Positions 43,255 to 51,325 of a stretch of DNA of 64,000 nucleotides are shown one piece after another. Source of the stretch: Deinococcus betulae. Lineage in GTDB: Bacteria; Deinococcota; Deinococci; Deinococcales; Deinococcaceae. How positions within the stretch are numbered: the first letter of the stretch is position 1; each line of letters opens with the position of its first letter. Under the pieces are notes generated by a model that saw only the letters and a program-made list of their open reading frames with translations, was not told the origin of the DNA and ran no database searches. The stretch is taken from positions 124,001 to 188,000 of the forward strand of contig NZ_JAIQXU010000002.1 in NCBI RefSeq assembly GCF_020166395.1. Reading direction: 5' to 3'. The translations under genes were made by a program, and so were the position numbers.

Positions 43255-44409
43255 ATGCGCCGCCGTTCCTCCGGTCTGCCCCCCAGCTTCCAGCGCCGCC
43301 TGGGGCGCAAGGGGCGCCGGCCCTGGGGCCTGCGGGCGCGGCTGGGCCGGGCCTTTGCCCTGACTGCGCTGCTGGCCGTGGTCCTGACCACCAGTATGAC
43401 GGTCGGCACCACCCTGCGCGTGCTGGCCGACTTCCGGCCCGACACCGCCGCGCCCCTGACCACCGCCGAATGGGACCTGCTGGTCCGCAATGCCGGGCAC
43501 ACCATCATGGGCGGCGCGGTGCGGGCAGCGCTGGTGAGCACGCTGCTCTCCACCGTGGTGGCGGCGCTGGTGACGCGGCAACTCACCTGGCCGCTGCGCC
43601 GCCTGGCCGACGCCGCGCAGCGTCTTCAGGCTGGCGCGCGGGACGTGGCCCTGCCCATGCCCCCCCGGCAGGACGAGGTGGGGGCCGTGACGCGGGCCTT
43701 TAATGACCTCACCCTGAGCCTGGCGCGGCAGGAAGCGTGGCGGCGCGGGCTGGTGGCCGACATTGCCCACGACCTGCGCACCCCGCTGGCCGTGCTGCGT
43801 TCAGAGATTGAGGCGATGCAGGACGGCGTGCAGCCCGTGGACAGCGCCGCCCTGGCGCGGCTGCACGGCGAGGTGCTGCTGCTGGCCCGGCTGGTCACGG
43901 ACCTGCGCCTGCTGTCCCTGGCTGAAAGCGGCGCCCTGACCCTGAAGCCAGAGGTGGTTGACGCCGGTGAAGTGCTGCGTACGCTTGCCGACACCTACGC
44001 CCGCCAGGCGGCTGACGTGGGCGTCACCCTCACTGTTCAAACGGGCGGCCCTGTGCCCGTGCAGGCTGACCCCGACCGGCTGCGCCAGACCCTTCAGAAC
44101 CTGCTGGACAATGCCCTGCGTTATGCCGCGCCGGGCCCGGTGGAACTTCGGGCAGCCCTTCAAGGCGGGCAGGGGCTACTGAGCGTGCGCGACCACGGCC
44201 CCGGATTTTCCCCCAGCGCCCTGTCGCGCGCCTTCGAGCGCTTTTACCGCGCCGACGCAAGCCGCACCCGGGACCCACAGGGCCGCGCCAGCAGCGGCCT
44301 GGGCCTGGCGATTGCCCGCGCCCTGACCGACGCTCAGGGTGGGCAGCTGGACGCCCGCAACCATCCAGAGGGCGGCGCAGAATTTACGGTGCGCTTGCCC
44401 GGCGCCTGA
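43255..44409 (+). CDS. Sensor histidine kinase
   Basis: 384 aa. Two membrane helices (about 33-52 and 88-107) flank a very short extracytoplasmic loop of about 35 residues, so it may sense the membrane or envelope. HAMP follows, then the dimerisation domain with His 172 in DIAHDLRTPL, the ATP-binding N box LLDNALRYAA, G1 DHGPGF and G2 SSGLGLAIA. ATG at 43255 with GGAGG nine bases upstream; an ATG at 43207 is possible. The 3' end overlaps the convergent soxR gene by 26 bases. Confidence 0.93.
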   Translation: MRRRSSGLPPSFQRRLGRKGRRPWGLRARLGRAFALTALLAVVLTTSMTVGTTLRVLADFRPDTAAPLTTAEWDLLVRNAGHTIMGGAVRAALVSTLLSTVVAALVTRQLTWPLRRLADAAQRLQAGARDVALPMPPRQDEVGAVTRAFNDLTLSLARQEAWRRGLVADIAHDLRTPLAVLRSEIEAMQDGVQPVDSAALARLHGEVLLLARLVTDLRLLSLAESGALTLKPEVVDAGEVLRTLADTYARQAADVGVTLTVQTGGPVPVQADPDRLRQTLQNLLDNALRYAAPGPVELRAALQGGQGLLSVRDHGPGFSPSALSRAFERFYRADASRTRDPQGRASSGLGLAIARALTDAQGGQLDARNHPEGGAEFTVRLPGA

Positions 44410-44860
44410 CCTCAGCGCCGCTTTCGTTTCGGCCCAGCAGGCGGTTGCCTGACGGGTGTGCGCGGGCGTAGTCGTCACCAGGGTTGTGCAGCGCGCAGGT
44501 GTCCAGCGACAGACACCCGCAGGAAATGCAGCTGCTCAGGTCGCTGCGCAGGCGCTGAAGTGCGGCGATGCGTTCGTCCAGTTCGGCCTGCCAGCGCGCC
44601 GCCAGCACCTCCCAGTCGGCCGCCGTGGGCACGCGCCCGCCGGGCAGGGTGGCCAGAGCCGCGCGAATCTCGGCCAGCGACACCCCCACCCGCGCCGCCG
44701 CACGAATAAACGCCAGGCGGCGCAGGGTGTCGCGGGCATAGCGCCGCTGGCCACCACCCGTGCGCGTGCTGGCAATCAGCCCCTCGCGTTCGTAGTGGTG
44801 CAGCGCGCTCACGGCCAGGCCGCTGCGGGCCGACACTTCAGCTGGGGTGAGTACAGTCAA
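44384..44860 (-). CDS. soxR: Redox-sensitive MerR-family regulator SoxR
   Basis: 158 aa. MerR winged helix (VSARSGLAVSALHHYEREGLI, GQRRYARDTLRRLAFI), dimerisation helix, and the SoxR [2Fe-2S] motif CISCGCLSLDTC with Cys 111, 114, 116 and 122 in the exact C-x2-C-x-C-x5-C spacing. It activates target promoters when the cluster is oxidised by redox-cycling compounds. Its operator lies 17 bases upstream of its own start, shared with the plus strand. The 3' end overlaps the kinase gene by 26 bases tail to tail. Confidence 0.94.
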   Translation of the reverse strand: MTVLTPAEVSARSGLAVSALHHYEREGLIASTRTGGGQRRYARDTLRRLAFIRAAARVGVSLAEIRAALATLPGGRVPTAADWEVLAARWQAELDERIAALQRLRSDLSSCISCGCLSLDTCALHNPGDDYARAHPSGNRLLGRNESGAEVRRRASAP

Positions 44861-44873
44861 AGCAGGTCACCTC

Positions 44874-44904
44874 TTGACCTCAAGTGTACTTGAGGTTCTA
44901 GGGT
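44874..44904 (+). promoter_or_regulatory. SoxR operator in a 19-bp-spacer promoter
   Basis: ACCTCAAGT-GT-ACTTGAGGT (44877-44896) is a near-perfect palindrome like the known SoxR box (CCTCAAGTTAACTTGAGG). It sits between a plus-strand -35 TTGACC (44874-44879) and a -10 TAGGGT (44899-44904) spaced 19 bases, the long spacer typical of MerR-activated promoters. Transcription would start near the ATG at 44911. Confidence 0.85.
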
Positions 44905-45212
44905 AGAGGCATGACCCTTTCTGTTCCTGCGGCGACAGCCTCTCTGCGGCGCCTGCGCCTGAACGGCCCTGGGCCGCCTTCCCAGGCCAGGCACGGCCTC
45001 ATACATCTGCCGTGGGCCAGACCCGAGGGGACCACGCCACGACCGGAATCCACCTTGCACCTCCTGTCCCCATTCGGAAGTCATCCGGCAGAACGCTGGA
45101 TGATTTTCCTCGTCAAATGGGCACCGAGCCGCTTCAAGCGTGGCCCACGCACGTCGCCGCAAGGCTGGACCGCTCATTCTGCGAACTTCCAGCTTGTTTC
45201 CGATGGTCAACT
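44905..45212 (+). other. Stretch downstream of the SoxR promoter, no trusted gene
   Basis: An ATG at 44911 lies where the promoter would start transcription and opens 101 codons that end in a GTGA overlap with the VOC gene. Its codon third positions and composition (Arg, Pro, Ser, Trp rich) are unlike the neighbours, and no family is recognisable. It may be a leaderless small gene, a decayed SoxR target, or an untranslated leader. Confidence 0.35.
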
Positions 45213-45638
45213 GTGAGCCACTCTGTTGCCCTGTCGCCTACCCTTCACCTGCGGCTGGCGCGGCCCAGCCGGAATCTGGCCGCCGCACAGCACTTCTATC
45301 AGGACGGCCTGGGCCTCCAGGTGCTGTGGCAGAGCCAAGGAGACGGGTTTGCCGACCTGCTCATGCTGGGTCTGCCGGGCGCAGTCTGGCATCTAGAATT
45401 GACGCACGCACGCGGCCAGACTGTGACGCCCACCCCGACCGCCGAGGATCTGCTGGTGCTGTACCTGGATGGGCCCGTGCCAGCGGAGGTCATTCAGTGC
45501 CTGGAGCAGTGTGGAGGTCAGCGCGTGGCCGCTCTGAATCCCTACTGGGACGAGTGGAGCGTCACGGTACAGGACCCCGACGGCTACCGGCTGGTGCTGT
45601 GTACCCGGTCATGGCCGAAGCTGCCTTCGACAACCTGA
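45213..45638 (+). CDS. VOC-superfamily (glyoxalase-like) protein
   Basis: About 141 aa, one vicinal-oxygen-chelate domain: LHLRLARPSRNLAAAQHFYQ, a central WHLELTHA with a likely metal His/Glu, and VTVQDPDGYRLVLC at the end. Could be a dioxygenase-, glyoxalase- or drug-binding-type protein. The GTG start at 45213 overlaps the preceding stop. It is the first confident gene after the SoxR promoter, 13 bases before the DUF1697 gene. Confidence 0.8.
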   Translation: MSHSVALSPTLHLRLARPSRNLAAAQHFYQDGLGLQVLWQSQGDGFADLLMLGLPGAVWHLELTHARGQTVTPTPTAEDLLVLYLDGPVPAEVIQCLEQCGGQRVAALNPYWDEWSVTVQDPDGYRLVLCTRSWPKLPSTT

Positions 45639-45651
45639 TACAACCTCAGGC

Positions 45652-46167
45652 ATGAGGTTTGTCGCCCTGCTGCACGCCGTGAATCTAGGCCAGACCCGCA
45701 AGGTCAGCATGGCCGAACTGCGTACCCTCCTGGGTACGTTGGGCCTGACCGGCGTGCAGACCTACATTCAGAGTGGCAACGCGCTGTTCGACGCCGATCC
45801 GGACCCCCACCTGGGCCAGAACCTGGAAGCGGCTCTGGGCGCCCACTTCGGCTTCACCATTCCCGTGACCCTGCGAACGGCCGAAGACTGGCGGCAGGCC
45901 GCGCAGCACTGTCCCGCCGACCTGCTGACGGAGCCGGTCAGCGTGGCGTTTCTGGCACGTGGGCCCCAACCGGACGCCGTGGCCACCTTACAGGCGCGCG
46001 ACGTGACCCCCGAACGCTGGGCCCTGATAGGCGCGCAGGTGTACCAGACGGTGCCCGAAGGTACGCGGAACCTGCGGTTGTCCCAGGCCGTGCTGACCCG
46101 TGTGCTGGGGGTGCCGTGTACCGTCCGCAACTGGCGCACCGTGCAGGCCATCGCCGGGCGGCTGTGA
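45652..46167 (+). CDS. DUF1697 family protein
   Basis: 171 aa. RFVALLHAVNLGQTRKVSMAEL, QTYIQSGNALF, LTEPVSVAFLA and the Arg/Asn-rich end TVRNWRTV match DUF1697. Function not established. Coupled to the exporter gene by a GTGA overlap. Confidence 0.9.
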   Translation: MRFVALLHAVNLGQTRKVSMAELRTLLGTLGLTGVQTYIQSGNALFDADPDPHLGQNLEAALGAHFGFTIPVTLRTAEDWRQAAQHCPADLLTEPVSVAFLARGPQPDAVATLQARDVTPERWALIGAQVYQTVPEGTRNLRLSQAVLTRVLGVPCTVRNWRTVQAIAGRL

Positions 46168-47081
46168 ACTCAGCCCCGCGCCTGAAGACGGCCCTCCTGG
46201 GCGCAGCGCCACTGGTGTTCGTGCTGCTGTGGAGCACCGGCTTTCTGGGCACCAAGGGCGCGGCCCGCAACGCCGACCCATTTGCGTTTCTGAGCGTGCG
46301 GTTCGTGCTCGCGGCCCTGCTGATGGCGCTGCTGACCGCTGCGCTGCGGGCCCCCTGGCCCACGCCGGCCCAGGCCCGGCGCGCGGCGGTCACGGGCCTG
46401 CTGCTGCACGCCGGCTACTTGGGCGGCGTCACGGTGGCCATCCATCTAGGGCTGCCAGCGGGCGTTACCAGTGTGCTGGTGGGCCTGCAACCCCTGCTGA
46501 CGGCGCTGCTGTCGGCGCCGGTGCTGGGCGAAGTGGTCACGGCGCGGCAATGGAGCGGGCTGGGCCTGGGGTTTGTCGGTGTGCTGCTGGTGGTCGTGGG
46601 CCGACCGGTGGGCACCGGGAGCCTCAGCGCCGGCGCGCTACTGGCGGCGGGCATCGCCCTGGCCTGCACCACGGCGGGCACGCTGTACCAGCGCCGGTAC
46701 GGAGCCGGGATGCCGCTCCTGGGCGGAACTACGGTGCAGTACCTTGCCAGCGCCCTGCTGACGGGGCTGATCCTGCTGGCCCAGGGCGGCGGCACCATTC
46801 ACTGGAACACGGAATTTATCCTGTCACTGACCTGGCTGGTGCTGGTGCTGTCGGTGGGCGCCATCCTGCTGCTCATGCGCCTGCTGCGCGATCTCCCAGC
46901 CGCGCAGGTGGGGAGTCTGTTCTATCTGGTGCCGCCCCTGGCCGTTCTGGAAGCCTTTGTGCTGTACGGCGAGCGGCTGAGCCTGTGGTCGCTGGCCGGG
47001 CTGGGGCTGTGCGTGGCAGGTGTGGCACTGGCCGCCACGCAACCCGCGGGCCCCAGGCCGCGTACCCACACGCATGAGTGA
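46164..47081 (+). CDS. EamA-type (DMT) exporter
   Basis: 305 aa, about ten membrane helices in two EamA halves. FVLLWSTGFLGTKGAARNADPF is the typical start, GLQPLLTALLSAPVLGE and GSLFYLVPPLAVLEAFVLYGE end each half. Probably effluxes an amino acid, amine or drug. GTG start at 46164 from the GTGA overlap; its end overlaps the repeat-protein gene by eight bases. Confidence 0.92.
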   Translation: MNSAPRLKTALLGAAPLVFVLLWSTGFLGTKGAARNADPFAFLSVRFVLAALLMALLTAALRAPWPTPAQARRAAVTGLLLHAGYLGGVTVAIHLGLPAGVTSVLVGLQPLLTALLSAPVLGEVVTARQWSGLGLGFVGVLLVVVGRPVGTGSLSAGALLAAGIALACTTAGTLYQRRYGAGMPLLGGTTVQYLASALLTGLILLAQGGGTIHWNTEFILSLTWLVLVLSVGAILLLMRLLRDLPAAQVGSLFYLVPPLAVLEAFVLYGERLSLWSLAGLGLCVAGVALAATQPAGPRPRTHTHE

Positions 47082-47577
47082 ACTGCACGGACGCATCGGC
47101 GGCCTGACCAATGGCTACGACCTGCATGCCGACTGGGACGGTCAGCGTCTTTCGGGCCGCATTGGTGGGCGCTTTGAAGGCAAGGACATTCACCTGACAG
47201 TGCGCGCAGGTGACGTAGATGGCCGCATTGGCGGCACCTTCGCGGGCTTCGATGCTGACGGAGAGGTGACCCCCCAGGCGGTTCATGTGCGTCTGGGCGG
47301 CCGCCTTGATGGGGACGACGTGCATCTTCAGATTGGCAGTGGCCAGGTCCACGGCCGGTTTTCTGGCCGTCTGGACGGCAAGGATGTGGTCCTGACTCAG
47401 GACGGCGCGCGCCTGCAGGGCCGGATTGGCGGCCGGTTTGAGGGCAAAGATGTGGACCTGAGCGTCAGCGGCGTGCCCCTGGAAGTCGCCGGCCTGGCAG
47501 CGGTCTGCGCCTACAAGGCACTGGAAGATCAGCAGGCGCAGAGCGCTGCTTCGTCGGCCTCAACATCCACGACCTGA
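47074..47577 (+). CDS. Protein of six exact 22-residue RIGG repeats
   Basis: 167 aa. After SELH, residues 6-137 are six repeats, each exactly 22 long: consensus GRIGG-x-F-x-G-K-D-V-x-L, beginning GRIGGLTNG, GRIGGRFEG, GRIGGTFAG, VRLGGRLDG, GRFSGRLDG and GRIGGRFEG. Alternating Gly and charged/hydrophobic residues suggest a beta-solenoid or stacked hairpins. A hydrophobic tail (VAGLAAVCAYKALE) and Ser/Thr-rich end follow. No signal peptide is evident. The ATG at 47074 overlaps the EamA gene by eight bases, so it is co-translated with it. Not a family I recognise. Confidence 0.85.
   Translation: MSELHGRIGGLTNGYDLHADWDGQRLSGRIGGRFEGKDIHLTVRAGDVDGRIGGTFAGFDADGEVTPQAVHVRLGGRLDGDDVHLQIGSGQVHGRFSGRLDGKDVVLTQDGARLQGRIGGRFEGKDVDLSVSGVPLEVAGLAAVCAYKALEDQQAQSAASSASTSTT
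47089..47484 (+). repeat. Six 66-bp coding repeats
   Basis: Six in-frame units of 66 bases within the preceding gene. Units two and six are the most alike (GGCCGCATTGGTGGGCGCTT / GGCCGGATTGGCGGCCGGTT), which may reflect recent duplication or selection on the fold. Confidence 0.8.
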
Positions 47578-48153
47578 GGGGAAGCGGGTGACCGCGCACA
47601 GAGCCCCTAACTGAAGAAAGATTTGGTCGTCTTGAGGGCGTTGAAGGCAGTCCTCCAGAATGGGGCTGCCTCACCTTACCGCGGCTTTCCGGAAGGTCCG
47701 GCGGAGGTCTTGGTGACGGGCGCCGGGGGTAAATAAACCTTTCAACCCGAGCTATCAGCTCCGGGGTATTTCGCGTGTCACGCCGCCCCGGTCCAGCCAA
47801 CACTCCCCCACAGCACGGTGATGCAGTGTGAACCCGGCGCCCGCTCGCATGCCCAGACAGAGCGAGGAAGAACTGGCAGAGCGTCTCACGCCTCTGCCGC
47901 CCACCCCTTGCCACAGCACTTCACTGCGCCCAGAGTCGCCTCAACCAGCGTTTCACCAGCACCCTGACAGGCCCTTCAGGCATCCGAACTCAGGTCAACA
48001 CTTGTAAACGCTTCTGCAAAGGCGTACCGTATTGCAAAACCTTCTACAGTTTGCACCACTGTTCCCGCCTTAGGTTTCCCCAGGAGCTGCCCATGTCCCT
48101 GTGCCCCAAGTTGCGATGGTTGCCCGTAGATGTCCCCGCAGGCCAGGTTGACC
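47578..48153. other. Intergenic region upstream of the racemase operon
   Basis: About 575 bases, no trusted larger gene. It holds a palindrome (48033-48055), a weak promoter-like TTGTAA-17-TACCGT (48003-48031) and a 23-codon reading frame (48093-48164). Confidence 0.5.
48033..48055 (+). promoter_or_regulatory. Palindrome upstream of the racemase operon
   Basis: TGCAAA (48033-48038) and TTTGCA (48050-48055) form an inverted repeat with an 11-base spacer. It lies just after a weak TTGTAA/TACCGT promoter-like pair. A possible operator for the operon's RpiR-type regulator, by position only. Confidence 0.4.
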
Positions 48154-48164
48154 GTGAGGCTTGA
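48093..48164 (+). CDS. Possible 23-residue leader peptide
   Basis: ATG at 48093 with CCAGGAG seven bases upstream opens 23 codons and stops at 48162-48164, overlapping the racemase start by 11 bases. The ribosome site is better than the one for the racemase itself, so the peptide may couple translation. Sequence resembles nothing I know. Confidence 0.4.
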   Translation: MSLCPKLRWLPVDVPAGQVDREA

Positions 48165-49293
48165 CCGCGCTGAATTCCGCATCGTTTCTCTGCCACTGCT
48201 GCAACCCTTCCGGACCAGCTTCGGGGTGGTGAGCGAGAAGACGTTTCTGCTGCTCAGGCTGTTCGGCGAGGGGCTGGAGGGCGCCGCCGAAGGGGTGATG
48301 GACGCCCGGCCGCAGTACCGCGAAGAAACCCTGTCGGGGGCACTGGCCCTCCTGCGGGAAACGGTGCTGCCCGAGGTGCTCGGCCGGGACTGGGTCAATC
48401 CCGAAGAACTCACGCGCCACCTCTCTTTTCTGCGCGGCAACCGCATGGCGCTGGCCACCGCCGAGATGGCTTTCTGGGATCTGCACGCCCGGAGCCTGGG
48501 GCGGCCGCTGTCCGCCCTGCTGGGCGGCGTGCGGGACGCGGTGCCGGTCGGCGTCTCACTGGGGATTCAGCCGAGCGTGCAGGCCACGGTCGAAACAGCA
48601 CGCGCGCACGCCGAGCGCGGCTACAGGCGGATCAAGCTCAAGATTGAGCCCGGCTGGGACGTTGAGGTCGTGCGGGCCGTGAAGGCCGCCTTACCCGACA
48701 TGCCAGTCACGGTAGACGCGAACGCCGCCTATACGCCAGCGCACCTCAACACGCTGCTGGAACTGGACGGGCTGGGTCTGGACTATATCGAGCAGCCGCT
48801 GGCCTGGAACGACCTACGCGACCACGCCAAACTTCAGGCCCTCATGCGGACCCCGCTGTGCCTGGACGAGTGCATCACCACCGCGCAGGACGCCCGCAAG
48901 GCGCTGGAAACCGGGGCCTGCCGCCTCGTGAACATCAAGGTCGGGCGGGTGGGCGGCCACTTGGAAGCGCGGCGGGTGCACGACGTGGCGGCCTCGTTTG
49001 GCGCCCCGGTGTGGTGTGGCGGCATGCTCGAAAGCGGGGTCGGGCGCGCCCACAACATCCACCTGGCGACCCTGGAGAACTTCACCAAGCCGGGCGACAC
49101 CAGTTCCTCCTCACGCTACTGGGCGCGCGACATCATCTGCGAGGCGCTGGAAACCGAGAGTGGCCTGATGCCCGTGCCGCCGGGACCCGGCACCGGGGTC
49201 ACGCTTGACCTGCCATTTCTGGACAGCGTGACCCGGATGCGGGAGACCGTTACCCCGGCCAGTCCGCAGGTCACGGCCTGGGGGGCGGGATGA
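48154..49293 (+). CDS. N-acylamino acid racemase (NSAR/OSBS group of the enolase superfamily)
   Basis: 379 aa. RTSFGVV capping-loop region, catalytic Lys pair in [12 protein letters not shown], metal ligands in [18 protein letters not shown], and the second Lys in [12 protein letters not shown], then [15 protein letters not shown]. It closely resembles the D. radiodurans racemase known from structures, with the same GNRMA and [10 protein letters not shown] segments. It racemises N-acyl (for example N-succinyl) amino acids, or could act as o-succinylbenzoate synthase; the operon partners favour racemase. Start is GTG at 48154 by homologue alignment; ATG at 48130 is possible. Confidence 0.9.
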   Translation: MRLDRAEFRIVSLPLLQPFRTSFGVVSEKTFLLLRLFGEGLEGAAEGVMDARPQYREETLSGALALLRETVLPEVLGRDWVNPEELTRHLSFLRGNRMALATAEMAFWDLHARSLGRPLSALLGGVRDAVPVGVSLGIQPSVQATVETARAHAERGYRRIKLKIEPGWDVEVVRAVKAALPDMPVTVDANAAYTPAHLNTLLELDGLGLDYIEQPLAWNDLRDHAKLQALMRTPLCLDECITTAQDARKALETGACRLVNIKVGRVGGHLEARRVHDVAASFGAPVWCGGMLESGVGRAHNIHLATLENFTKPGDTSSSSRYWARDIICEALETESGLMPVPPGPGTGVTLDLPFLDSVTRMRETVTPASPQVTAWGAG

Positions 49294-49312
49294 GGCCAGG
49301 GCGCGAGGGGCC

Positions 49313-50296
49313 ATGCTGACCTATGTGCTGCGCCGCCTGCTGGCACTGCCACTCATTTTGCTGGCGGTGACGTTCCTGATTGTGCTGGTAACGCAGCTTA
49401 TCCCGCCCGAGCAGCGCGCCGCCTCTTACATCCGCAACCTTGAACAGCTGGCGCGCGTGCAGGACATCATCCGGGTCAACCACCTGGACGGCAACGTGTT
49501 CGAGCAGTACGGGATGTGGCTCCAGCAGGTGCTGGCGGGCAACCTGGGCCTTTCGCGCACCAGCGGTCAGCCGGTTCTTGAGACGCTGCTGGCCCGCTTT
49601 CCCGCCACCGTGGAACTGGCCCTGTACACCTTTTTCCCGCTGGTCGCGCTGGGCGTCTGGCTGGGCAGCGGGGCGGCGGTGCAGCGGGGCCGGGCGGCCG
49701 ACACCGCCATCCGCGTGTTTGCCGTGCTGGGTCACAGTGTCCCCAGTTTCGTGCTGGGCGTATGGCTGCTGGTGCTGTTTTACGGCGCACTGGGCCTGCT
49801 GACCGGCGAGGTGCGCCGCGTGACCGGACTGGTTACCGTGGACGCGCTGCTTAGCGGGCGGCCCGACGTGTTCTGGGACGCCATTCAGCATCTCGTGCTG
49901 CCGGTCTTGACGCTGCTGGTGGTCAGCAGCGCCGCGCTGGTCAAGGGCACCCGCGCCAGCATGATCGAGGCGCTGGGCAGCGATTACATCCGCACCGCGC
50001 GGGCCAAAGGGGTTGCCGAGGGCGTGGTGGTCGGCCGGCACGCGCGGCGCAACGCCCTGCTGACCGTGGTGACGCTGATGGCCCTGAGTATTTCGGGGCT
50101 GCTGCAAGGCGCGGTGCTGGCCGAAACGCTCTACGGCTACCCCGGCGTGGGCGGCTGGGCGGCGCAGGCCGCGGCGCAGGGCGACCTGCCGGGCATGCTG
50201 GGGTTCGCGCTGCTCACCGCGACCATCGTGGTGGTCGCCAACCTGCTGGCCGACCTCGCCTACGCGCTGATTGACCCGCGCGTAAGGTACACATGA
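49313..50296 (+). CDS. Peptide ABC transporter permease (DppB type)
   Basis: 327 aa. First helix in LTYVLRRLLALPLILLAVTFL, a periplasmic insert, then five more helices and the cytoplasmic EAA loop with YIRTARAKGVAEGVVVGRHARRNAL. Starts 19 bases after the racemase stop; its end overlaps the next permease by ATGA. Imports dipeptides, oligopeptides or related N-acyl compounds. Confidence 0.93.
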   Translation: MLTYVLRRLLALPLILLAVTFLIVLVTQLIPPEQRAASYIRNLEQLARVQDIIRVNHLDGNVFEQYGMWLQQVLAGNLGLSRTSGQPVLETLLARFPATVELALYTFFPLVALGVWLGSGAAVQRGRAADTAIRVFAVLGHSVPSFVLGVWLLVLFYGALGLLTGEVRRVTGLVTVDALLSGRPDVFWDAIQHLVLPVLTLLVVSSAALVKGTRASMIEALGSDYIRTARAKGVAEGVVVGRHARRNALLTVVTLMALSISGLLQGAVLAETLYGYPGVGGWAAQAAAQGDLPGMLGFALLTATIVVVANLLADLAYALIDPRVRYT

Positions 50297-51300
50297 GCGG
50301 CACTGGACCGGACGTGGCCCGGCTGACCGTGCGCCGCCCAGTGATGGGCACGGACCGGACGGCGCGCACCCGCCGGCGGCACTTTCTGAGCCGCCGCGTG
50401 CCCGCGCAGGTTGGGGCGGTCCTGGTGGCCCTGTTTGTGCTGGTGGCGCTGCTGGCCCCGCCGCAAGTCAACTGCCGCCGGGCCCTGGGCATGACGGAGG
50501 GGCAGACCTACCCCGGCCCCGCCGCCTACGTGCGCGAGGTCGTGGCGACGCCCGCCGCGTGCCTTCAGATGCCGCGCCAGGGCTTTGCCGCCCAGCCCAC
50601 GCCGCCTGCCGGGGACGCGCCGCTGGGCCGGGTGAGCGGCTACGACATCCGCTACGGCCTGGTGTGGGGCACGCGCACCGCCTTTTTTCTGGGGCTGACC
50701 GTGCTGACCATCACGGTGACCATCGGCAGTCTGGTGGGCGTCGCCGCCGGGTTTTTCGGGGGCGTGACCGACAACCTGCTGATGCGCCTGACCGATATTC
50801 TCTTCGCCTTTCCCGCACTGGTGCTGATGCTGGTGCTGGTGGCGGCGCTGGGGCCGGGGCTGGGGAACATCGTGCTGGCGCTGAGCCTGGTGTCATGGGC
50901 CGGACTGGCCCGCGTGGTCCGGGCAGAGGTGCTGCGGCTGCGTGAACTGGAGTACGTGGCAGCCGCGCACAGCCTGGGGGCCAGCCCGGCGCGGCTCGCG
51001 CTGCGCCACGTCCTGCCCGGCGCCGCCGGCCCGCTGCTGGGCATCGCTGTGCTGGAAATGGGCAGCCTGCCCATCGTGGCGGGGGCCCTCTCGTTTCTGG
51101 GCCTGGGCACGCCGCTGGGCTACGCCGACTGGGGCCAGCTGATCGCCCTGGCGCAGAAGTGGATTCAGGGGCCGCCGGGCCAGCCCCTCGCCTACTGGTA
51201 CGTGACCCTTTTTCCTGGGCTGTGCACCGTGCTGTACAGCATCGGCTGGAACCTCCTGGGCGACGCCCTGGGAGAAGACCTTGACCCGCGCCACGCTTAG
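50293..51300 (+). CDS. Peptide ABC transporter permease (DppC type)
   Basis: 335 aa. A basic N-terminus, helix one, a large extracytoplasmic loop of about 85 residues containing Cys pairs and GRVSGYDIRYGLVWGTRTAFF, then the core helices and EAA loop EYVAAAHSLGASPARLALRHVLPG. Partner of the preceding permease. No dppD/dppF ATPase genes follow, so the ATPase must be encoded elsewhere. Confidence 0.93.
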   Translation: MSGTGPDVARLTVRRPVMGTDRTARTRRRHFLSRRVPAQVGAVLVALFVLVALLAPPQVNCRRALGMTEGQTYPGPAAYVREVVATPAACLQMPRQGFAAQPTPPAGDAPLGRVSGYDIRYGLVWGTRTAFFLGLTVLTITVTIGSLVGVAAGFFGGVTDNLLMRLTDILFAFPALVLMLVLVAALGPGLGNIVLALSLVSWAGLARVVRAEVLRLRELEYVAAAHSLGASPARLALRHVLPGAAGPLLGIAVLEMGSLPIVAGALSFLGLGTPLGYADWGQLIALAQKWIQGPPGQPLAYWYVTLFPGLCTVLYSIGWNLLGDALGEDLDPRHA

Positions 51301-51325
51301 CCGCCACTCTCCCGGAGGTCTGCCC

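Noticed and set aside
47465..47914. 149-codon minus-strand frame overlapping the RIGG gene end
   Set aside because: Arg/Pro/Ser-rich, overlaps a better supported gene, no ribosome site.
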